13,853 nt of DNA from Cephalothrix spiralis (taxonomy: Eukaryota > Nemertea > Palaeonemertea > Archinemertea > Cephalotrichidae), in contig JAUCNG010104436.1 in NCBI GenBank assembly GCA_032353305.1, positions 1 through 13,853 on the forward strand, in the 5' to 3' direction. Position numbers and translations under genes: made by a program. This document shows, one piece after another, positions 1 to 9,300 of the stretch. Within the stretch, counting starts at the first letter, position 1. Every line of letters starts with the position of its first letter. The notes under the pieces were generated by a model. It was given only the letters and a program-made list of their open reading frames with translations, did not search any database and was not told where the DNA came from.

Positions 1-187
1 TAACTGATAAACTATAAATAATCCACACTGACTAATAGAATTTTAAGATTTTAAATGTAATTTTAATTGCGAATCCGTCGTTTCGTCTCTTACTTAAGAG
101 ACATCATCAGGGACTGGTATAAAAAAAACATTGTTTACAAATGCTAATTATGCTAATATAATGTTAAATGTTTGATTATGTTTACAG

Positions 188-304
188 CCGACTTATTGAC
201 AGGCGATAGAGGCACACATTGTGCAAGATATGCAAATAAGGGATATTGTTTTGTCCCGAGTTGGAAGGCTGGATGTAAAGGTTCTTGTCTAAAGTGCGAT
301 AAGG
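188..304 (+). CDS. Exon 1: type 1 ShKT-like half-module (module 1)
   Basis: The exon is 117 nt (39 codons). Its acceptor is TTTACAG ending at 187 and its donor is AAGG|GTAAGT at 305. Phase is 1 on both sides, so the first codon is completed by a C from an upstream type 2 exon, giving proline as at the other modules. Five cysteines follow the pattern C-x8-C-x8-C-x3-C-x2-C, with the family hallmarks A-x2-x-G-Y-C and C-K-G-S-C-L-K-C. This corresponds to cysteines 2-6 of a ShKT domain; the usual first cysteine is absent. Residues just after the acceptor (D-L-L-T-G-D) align with K-P-N-L-L-A-G-D in exon 3. Reading through the donor stays open to a stop at 400-402, so an unspliced product would be short. 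Confidence 0.8.
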
Positions 305-3300
305 GTAAGTGCTCTTCTATATTGGAATTTTCTCTTCTATATTCTATATTTATAATGGCAAATGTAATCGATTATCCATCCCCAAGGCCCGATAAAAAAT
401 AAAGTGAACCAAAGTAGGCTAAAAAACATTTCTCGAAAATCCTCATAAGCCTAAAAACGAAAGTGTTATGATCAATTTTTATATTAATTGATTTGTTAGC
501 ATATATTATTACCCGACTTTGCAGTCTTTTTTATGTTTGTTTACCTTTTAGCGGGCAATTCTATTTTGCATCCGCCGTGTTTACATTATATCCGCCTTGT
601 TGAGTCACTGTTGACATTCGGAATCTTTTAAGGAAAATCGATTTTTATAAGTTAAAAATGTAAAATAAAAATTATGGTCGGATAATAAAATTATTATTGA
701 CTCTTTTACTATGCTCCGGAACTCGGGCTAAATCCCTCGTTCCTGAACTTGTGCAGTTTTAAAACTGTATACGAGTACAATATGCATAGCCTATACAGGC
801 CTATATGGAAAAAAATCAAAAATATTTATCTTTTATTTTGAAATACTACCGCACACTAATCGCATGATCGCATCAACGCATGTACGCAAAATCCCTAGTG
901 TGTGGGGGCATAATCGTACTAGTCCCATGAACGCATGATCGCATCAAAATTTCTAGTTTGCGGGTCATAATCCCACGAACGCATGATCGCACCAAAAAAT
1001 CAAACTTGTTTGATTGCGCTGCGTTCATGCGTACATACGATTATTTGATGCAAGTTCCTCCGCACACTAGGAAAATCGTACATGCGCATGAACGCAGCAG
1101 AATCTCAAAATTGTTTGATTTTTTGGTGCGATCATGCGTACGTGCGAGGTTTAACACTTTATGAAGCTTGAATGATATAAACACAATTTTCCGTGTTGAA
1201 TTATATAAATATATAAATCCTACATTTAAGGCCTAATGAAACTCGGTCACTAATCCTATCGAGAGAGAAAGAAATTATACTAAACTTCATAATTTCTCCT
1301 TCATGAAGCTGTTTTTGCATTTAGGGTGATGTATAAAATATGCCAAAATTCATGAAAATAAATTTTATCTTCTGCTTTCGAATTTTAGATAAGAATTGCG
1401 GAGCAGAATATTTTTATTGTCCAACTATAAAAAAACAGAACAGGTGTAGCGGTAATTGGTTGACTTATTGTCCAGTATCATGTCGTAAGTAATTTTTTCT
1501 CTGTTTTATGCACTCGCCTTTTATACAGAGCCAACTTCTCTTGTTTTTCATGAATGGTCATTGTTAATGATAAATCATCGACATGATCGGGCATTGATTA
1601 AGCGTTCGCGCTGGTGCATCTGCGTAATCATATTCCGCTATACGATCTCGTGCAACAGCGGATGAGGAGCAGCGCCACCAACGTTAAATTTGTGTATTAT
1701 AATTGTTATGCTGTTGGCACAGTGTGCCAAAGCTTATATCAGATATTAATAAACAGATATGAGGAATGGCATTCATGCTTTCTGACCTCCTATGCTATCG
1801 CATTCTAATAATAGCCAGTAATAGCAGAAATATTTCGAGCGCTTTATCAGGAATTTGGTCCACCAACTGTCAGAACTGATAGCAAACTATTAACTTACAA
1901 AAGACGTTCAAAGAGATAAAGAAGTTATATTTAGAATAAGATAGCAGAGGATTGCCACTTTAGCCCATTTCTCATATCTGTTTATTAATATCTGCTTATA
2001 TTGAATAAACTTAATATTCGGCCAAAGTCAGTTGAAGAGTAACGTAGTAGATCACGTTTTTTAGCCTCGTGGCGCCACCTCCGAAATTTTCAATGCATTT
2101 TTTTTGCTAATATTTATTTTTATATTTTGGTGCACAAAACAGAAAAAAATAATTCAAAAAATGGACCCTAGGCTGAGATAGGCGATCTACTACGTTACAT
2201 CCCATTTGACTTTGGCCGTATTTATGATTCTATACGATCCTATATGCAGCTGCTAACATGGGTTCAATGATCCAGGCTAAAATTGCTCTCAAGCAATCGA
2301 CGCGATTAGTAATAATACATGTAGTGCATTGGAATCTGGTCATTCAATTCCTGCTTATTAATTATTCTCGGTTGTTGAAAGGTGATCTAACCCTATATTT
2401 AAAAAAAATCTCGCTTCGCTCGGCCATAATGGCCGAGCGGTTGTAATTAGCTAAAGGAGCACGAAACCTAAAAGGTTTTTTAGTGATTGAAATGGATTGT
2501 AGACAATAACATTCATGCAATTTCATCCGAAATACCTGATTAAAATTCACCACACTTTTATCATGATTTTCGAGATTAAGGAAAAGCATATGAAATAAAA
2601 TAGTTTTTAATGCGGCGACTACACATTCAGACATTTTTATCCTGATAATCAGGTTATAATCGATTTTAAACATGATGGCCGAATTTTGCCCATGATTCGT
2701 GATTTGGCAGTACAAAATTCCGTGATTCGTGATCCGGACCACCTAAAATGTAGCATGCATATATATACATGTATATATAACGGTTCCAGCCTAAAATACG
2801 GATATCCCAAAATACCGAAAGTGGAAGATTTAGAACTAAAGGTACTATAGAAAAAAGCATCTTATTCAATATAAAATAACAATTTTTTATTCTAAAAAAT
2901 GTTGCGGTCTTATGATATCTTATTGGATTTCGATCTTTTTTGGAATTTGGGTCATTTTTCAAGGTGGATCCCCTAAATAACGGGGGTTCCAGATTTTCCA
3001 GTCCCAAATAAGATCAATTAAGCTAAATTATATATATATATTATTATATATGTGGCATTTCAGATTGGACAATATTAGTATGTTCATTGTGCCTTTATTG
3101 TTTGTTTTTCATGCACGATTGCAAGTTCAAGTTCAATATTTTGTTATTTTCAGCAAAGCCGAACTTATTGGCAGGCGATAAATACACAAGTTGTCCAACC
3201 TATGCAAAGAAGGGATATTGTTTTGTCCCAAGCTGGAAGACTAATTGTAAAGGGTCTTGTCTGAAGTGCGATAAGGGTAAGTGATTTTTCTATTTCCGAT

Positions 3301-6300
3301 TATAGTGGGAGCCAAATTAGTCGATTATCGATCCGATTAACATGATGAAAAAAGTAAAGTGAACCAATGTAGGCTAAAATACATTTTCTCGAAAATCTTC
3401 AGTGGTTGCATAATGCGAATTGTATTCCCATTTTTGATGCCATTTTGGTAACTATGGTTTCATTACCCATAAAGCAACGCGACTATCACCATATATGGAG
3501 AAACCTGTATAAAAGTTAAAAGAAAAGCTGCCTTGTATTATGGATGACGTCATATTGAGCTTAAACCCAGAATCAGTGATTCGGACCCTGATTACTACAT
3601 AATTATCATAGCAAAACAGGCAGATGCATATTTATCATTGTCATCGACATTGGATACACGAATTTGGCAGTTGGTTCCCCTAAAAGTGTTTGGCTTTCAG
3701 GGGCCTCCGGCGTCTAGCGGGAAGACTATTTTGCTAATTGGCGGGAGCGGGAAAACCCCTTGTTTTTGTAACAGGAAGCGAGAAACGTAATCCCCGCGCT
3801 TAAGCCCTCAACACGCGTTTAACTAGTACTTATTCAAAAACATCGCGATTATTTACCAACGAAAAAAGAAAAACAACTTGTTTCTTTTATTTGTTTAGTT
3901 GCCACATATAATATGTTTACGCCGGCCACCGAACATACTTTTTCGCTGGCACATTATGATGTGCACGGTACTTTATTCTCCGGTAAAAGGGATCATTTGT
4001 TGACCATTTAAACCCTTTGGTGGCTTTGATCCATGATGTCCCGGCATCATTTCCTGAAAATTTCAAAATCGCGGGTTGCACAGTATTCGAGAAATGCGCA
4101 TGCACAGTCAAGTTTTACGGTTGCGCATGCGCAAATCGCAAAAATTACAGTGATCTGTCCGTAATACAATTATATGACGTAAAATCAGCCGTTACAGAGT
4201 TATTAACGTTTGAAATAGTTGTGTGTCGTCATTATCACATTGATTCGTTAATTACTTTGTAACGGATGTATATTGCGGACAGATAGAAACATGCCCTATT
4301 TTACCAGAATCCACGGTCATTTTTCTGATTTGCGCATGCGCAACCCTAAAACGTTTAATGGTCAACAAAGAATCCCTTTTACCGGAGAATAAATTAAGTA
4401 CCGTGTGTGTGACAGTGGCAGCCAAAGAGTTACATATAATATAAGGCCGTATATGGGGGAAAAGTTCAAAAATGCTTATTGTTTTAATGTCTTGAATATA
4501 AGTCATGAAAATAAATTTCTTCTTCTGCTTTCGAATTGTCCAAAAGAATGTTACTATTGTCCAAATGTCAAAAAACAGAACAGGTGTAGCGGTAGTTATT
4601 TGACTTATTGTCCAGTATCATGTCGTAAGTAATTTGTTTTCTGTTTTGACTTTTTTTTATCAATTATATCCATCTGAAGTATATTGCTTGGTACAATACC
4701 AAAACCTTCTATATTATGATCAGAGATCGGGCAATAATTGGGAGAAAGTTTGAAGGATTTATTGGAAAGTTATAGAATGGGCATGTCCAATACTTTTGTG
4801 TATCATTTGTCAAGGTAAGGTTACCTTTCTAGTGAATGGTTCACAAATTTTTATTATAATTAAACTCTATTTCAATTGTTTTTACAAATTACAATGGTTT
4901 TGCGCATTTATCGATATTTATTAAATTATTGTTATAATATTAGGGGGGGGGGTCCGGGGGCTACACTATCCGGAAGCTGTAGCCCCCCGGAAGCTAAGCA
5001 CAATTAGTTCATTAAGCTGGATTATTACACGCTGGAACAACATCATGATGGCCTTTTAATCGATTAATTGATTATTAAATCATTGCTTCTAAAGAAATGT
5101 TTTGGTCTTATGGTATTTCGGTCTTTCGGACATGCACGTTCAAGTTCAATATTTTGTTATTTTCAGCAAAGCCGCAATTATTGGCAGGCGATAAATACAC
5201 TAGTTGTCCAACCTATGCAAAGAAGGGATATTGTTTTTTTCAAAGCTGGAAGACTAAGTATTGTAAAGGTTCTTGTCTAAAGTGCGATAAGGGTAAGTGC
5301 TTTCTCTACTGGCATGGGGAGCAAAATTAATCGATTATCGATCCGATTAATATACCTTAACTTTCATTTTGGCCGCGGTTATCTGAAATTATTCGTGTCA
5401 CGTGACCGGGATAATCTGTGAATAATCTGGTAGTCTGTAAAATCTCTTCGATAATCATGCGATAATTTTTCGATAAATGAATCGGCTCGACTTTTATCTG
5501 GTTAATTGGCGAATAATTTCTGATTAACCTTGGCCAAAATGAAAGTTAAGATGTTTATACTGCGACTAAAATTAATGTAGCAAAACATACATTTATCGAG
5601 TAATTATCGCATGATTATCGAAGATATTTTACAGTCTACCAGATTATCCACAGATAATCCCGGTCACGTGACACGATTCCGACCAATCAGAGGCCGAGTT
5701 TCAGCATGATGTAGTATAACCTGTTTTAAACCGTATTGTATCCAAATTATTTTTCAATATTTAGGGTCTATTATCATTGATTTTACTCATTATGCAAAAA
5801 TGCATGGATCTTAAAAGTTAATGTTACATTTGGCTGATGATGATCATCGCTGGCGTGTGGGCACCTTGCCCAGTGTTGGTGGCAAACACTGGGCCAGGTG
5901 CCCACACGCCAGCGGCTCATATTATGTGTGACATTGGCAGTCAAGGGTTTGATTTGTTTACAAATAATATAAGGCAGTATTATGGGGAAAAAAGGTGCAA
6001 AATGGCTTATTTTTTAATGTCTTGAATATAAGTCATGAAAATAAATTTCTTCTTCTGCTTTCGAATTTTAGAAAAGAATTGCGGAAAAGAATACTACTAT
6101 TGTCCAAATTATAAAAAACAGAACAGGTGTAGCGGTAGTGTTTTGACTTATTGTCCAGTATCATGTCGTAAGTAATTTGTTTTCTGTTTTGACTTTTTTC
6201 ATCAATTATATCTATCTGACGTATATAGCTTGGCACAATACCAAAACCTTCTATTAATTGGAGAAAGTTTGAATGATTTATTGGAAAGTTATAGAATGGG

Positions 6301-9300
6301 CATGTCCAATACTTTTGTGACCGCTAAAGTATTATATACATGATATGATTATGACCCGTCATATATCTGAAAAAGTAAAGCCAACGACCGGTGGTTCCAG
6401 ATCGTTCCAGTCCTAAGCTGACTATTCTATAATCTGTGTGAAAATGCATCGCCGGACGGGGGCGATGATGACGATGCACAGCGCCAATTAGTGATAGCTA
6501 GCGCGGTGCGTTGGGTCAATAACGCCACAAAATCATGCTCCGGTAGTGATGACAGCGCAAATTTTGTACCTGCTTCGCTTTGGATATCGATGATTGATCG
6601 CTAAACAGCGACCAGTGAGCGACATATCGCTGCGAATGCTTTGAGGAAGCTTAGCCGTACGTTAGCGCCGTTTTAAACCCGCGAATGAAAACCATGTTTT
6701 TGTAAATCTGCAGAACTCGTGTTTTATAGCAGTTATAAAGTGATTAAAGGATCTTAAAAAAGGTATCGCAATATATGGCGATCCAAAGAAATTTTGACTT
6801 TATTTATATGAAATTTGATTCGTCCATAGTACTTCATTAATGAATATAAATTAAATCTTTTTTTCAGCTAAGACAAGTTCCGGTGATAGGTACCCATCGC
6901 AGTGTCCGAATTGGGCAAAGACTGAAGGGCGTTGTAGTATCACATCCTACAGGACTAGCTATTGTAAGGAATCTTGTACGAAGTGCTCCACAGGTAAGTC
7001 TTTTTTCTATTAGGCAGCTGGGAATAGGAGCGATAATATACAGTTATTGTACAATTTTTGAGTGCAATACAATGCAGTGAATGCACGAAGAAATGTACAA
7101 AAACTGTTTTATTAAGAGCCATTTTTTCTAAGAACCAGACGGTCGTGATTCATCACATCACCTATTTTCTTATTCTTTGGATATGTTGTTCTGTTAGGTA
7201 CAATATTAAGAAACGCGAAATATTCTTTTGATACGACTGGGGGCTCACAATGGGTAATTGAAGTGTTTTTATCAGATTAAAAAAACCGCAAAAATGGCTT
7301 TTTCACCAACTTCAATGGTTCAATATCTTACAAAATAGACCCGATATGATCATTTCGTTTTACTTTCCATAAAATATAGACTACAAAGTATCATTAAAAA
7401 TTTAAAAAAAATTCTGGACCCCCGGCGAGCAGCACAGTGAGGACCCAAAATGGGGTGTTTTTCGAATTTTGTCGATTGTAAAATCGATATGCTGCACGCA
7501 CAGAGCAGAAATTTAGATTTTTTTTAATATTTAGAATTAAAGTTGAGATGATTTCCGGTTTATTGATGTATAGTGGGTCTACACCCGACCTCATACACAT
7601 AAAAATATGTCTCTAACCTAGCATGTTTGCAAAAACAAGGCAACTCTGTGATTACCCATAATCCCTTGCATCAGAATTCCACAGGTCAGCCATGCATATA
7701 GCATGGTAGTATAACACCTATATTTCAATAACAAACAAAATCTATTTTGGGACCTCTAAAAACTTTCGAACAAATTGAGTTTTAATTTTCCAAAAAGTCA
7801 CATTTTCAATGAAAATACCTGCAACGCGTTTGATTCTGTAACTCAGCGTTATACCCATTTTTCTCAAGCACCTGATAACTTATTTCAATGCATTAACGCA
7901 TCCCTCAATTAACCCAATCGAAAATTTAACGCTCGAATCGCTAAAATAGCCGATTATAAGCTCGAAAGTATTAGGAAAATGTTTCAACTGCGGACTGCCC
8001 TACTGCTGCAGATACCCATAATGTTGCACTTGGCTCGGCTATTTTAGTGATTCGAGCGTTATATTTTCGATTGGGTTAATTGTGGGATGCGTTAATGCAT
8101 TGAAATAAATTATCAGGTGCTAGAAAAAAATGGGTATAACGCTGATTTACAGAATCAAACGCGTTGCAGGTATTTTCATTGAAAATATGACTTTTTGGGA
8201 AATTAAAACAAGTTCTTAGAGGTCCCAAAAAAAGATTTTGTTTATTATTGAAATATAGGTGTTATACTACCATGCTATATATGCGTGGTTGACCTGTGGG
8301 ATTCTGGTGCAAGGGATTATGGGTAATCAAAGTTGCCTTATTTTTGCAAACATGATAGGTTTGAGACACATTTTTACCATGTGGACGAGGTCGGATGTAG
8401 ACCTATTATACATCAATGAAACGGAAATCATCTCAACTATAATTCTAAATAAAAAAATTCTAAATTTCTGATCTGTGCGTGCCGCATATCGATTTTACAA
8501 TCGACAAAATTCGAAAACACCCTATTTTGGGTCCTCAATGTGCAGCTCGCCGGGGGTCCAGAATTTTTTAAAAATTCTTAATGATACTTTGTTGCCTATA
8601 TTTTATGGAAAATAAAACGAAAATTGAAATGATCATATCGGGTCTTTTTTGTGAGATATTGAACCTTAAAGTTGGTGAAAAAACCATTTTTGCGTTTTTC
8701 TAAATTTGACAAAAAAACTTCAATGTAAGCCCCCAGGGGGTCAGATCGAAAAAATATTTCGCGTTTCTTAATATTTTACCTAACAGAACAACATATCCAA
8801 ATATGAAGAAAATCGGTGATGTGATGAATCACGACCGTCTGGTTCTTAGAAAAAATGGCTCTTAAACAATATCACTGGTGTCGTAGCTCTTTCCTACTTT
8901 TTTGTACAATAAATGTTAATATTTGATAGTATTTGTTTAATAATATTTGATAATATATTAAACTTGTTAAAACCGGGTACATACAGGAGCAGAAGCTTAT
9001 TATGTCTCGTTCCCTTCCCTATTCGCGCCATCATTTCAAATCTGAAATGCTATCCGACTATATTGATTCAATGAACACCTGCTGTTTCTTAAAAGCTTTC
9101 AATTCACGTTTATCTGCGTTAATCGAGGCGGTAAATTCAAATAAGTACACTCGTTAACTCGTTACCAAGGTAACGCCTTAGTTGATCAAATATTTTGAAT
9201 TCTGTAGTCAGTGGTATAGAGTATGGAACGCAAATATCAGAGGGGAATATATCTGACCAGAAGCGATATAACTCAAAGAAGCCTTACACTGGTCCCTATC

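Larger units (their letters stand above)
1485..3153 (+). other. Intron 2
   Basis: The 1669-nt intron contains two adjacent MITE-like elements (1740-1994, 2019-2218), a short perfect palindrome at 2417-2439, a tandem-like repeat of CGTGATTCGTGAT / CATGATTCGTGAT near 2690-2735, and an AT dinucleotide tract near 3028-3052. Open frames on the minus strand at 2362-2742 and 2666-3007 show no recognisable protein and are probably chance. Confidence 0.65.
5293..6071 (+). other. Intron 5
   Basis: The 779-nt intron holds two distinct inverted-repeat structures, at 5356-5677 and 5849-5913, and ends in a block (5920-6070) shared with the upstream flank of exon 4. The GTGAACCA...GTAGGCT segment found after exons 1 and 3 is missing here; similarity stops at 5350, close to where the 5356-5677 structure begins. 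Confidence 0.65.

Noticed and set aside
850-1150. Possible CRISPR-like array of GCATGATCGCA repeats
   Set aside because: Spacing is irregular, repeats are short and partly inverted, and the setting is a eukaryotic intron.
2362-3007. Two overlapping minus-strand open frames of 126 and 113 codons
   Set aside because: No domain, signal peptide or composition supports them; they lie in repeat-bearing intron sequence and overlap each other in different frames.
3917-4506. Several 64-84 codon open frames on both strands
   Set aside because: They fall within the inverted-repeat element and its flanks; mirror-image frames are expected in such structures.
5837-6025. 62-codon plus-strand frame rich in Ala, Pro and Thr
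   Set aside because: It is simply a reading across the 65-bp GC-rich hairpin.
6883-7080. 65-codon open frame on the plus strand
   Set aside because: It overlaps exon 7 in a different frame; the exon's own frame has the ShKT cysteines, a good acceptor and a GTAAGT donor.
7394-8471. Related short peptides read outward from both arms of the large foldback as a coding gene
   Set aside because: The frames are short, break at different places in the two arms and match no domain I recognise; shared peptides follow from the inverted repeat itself.
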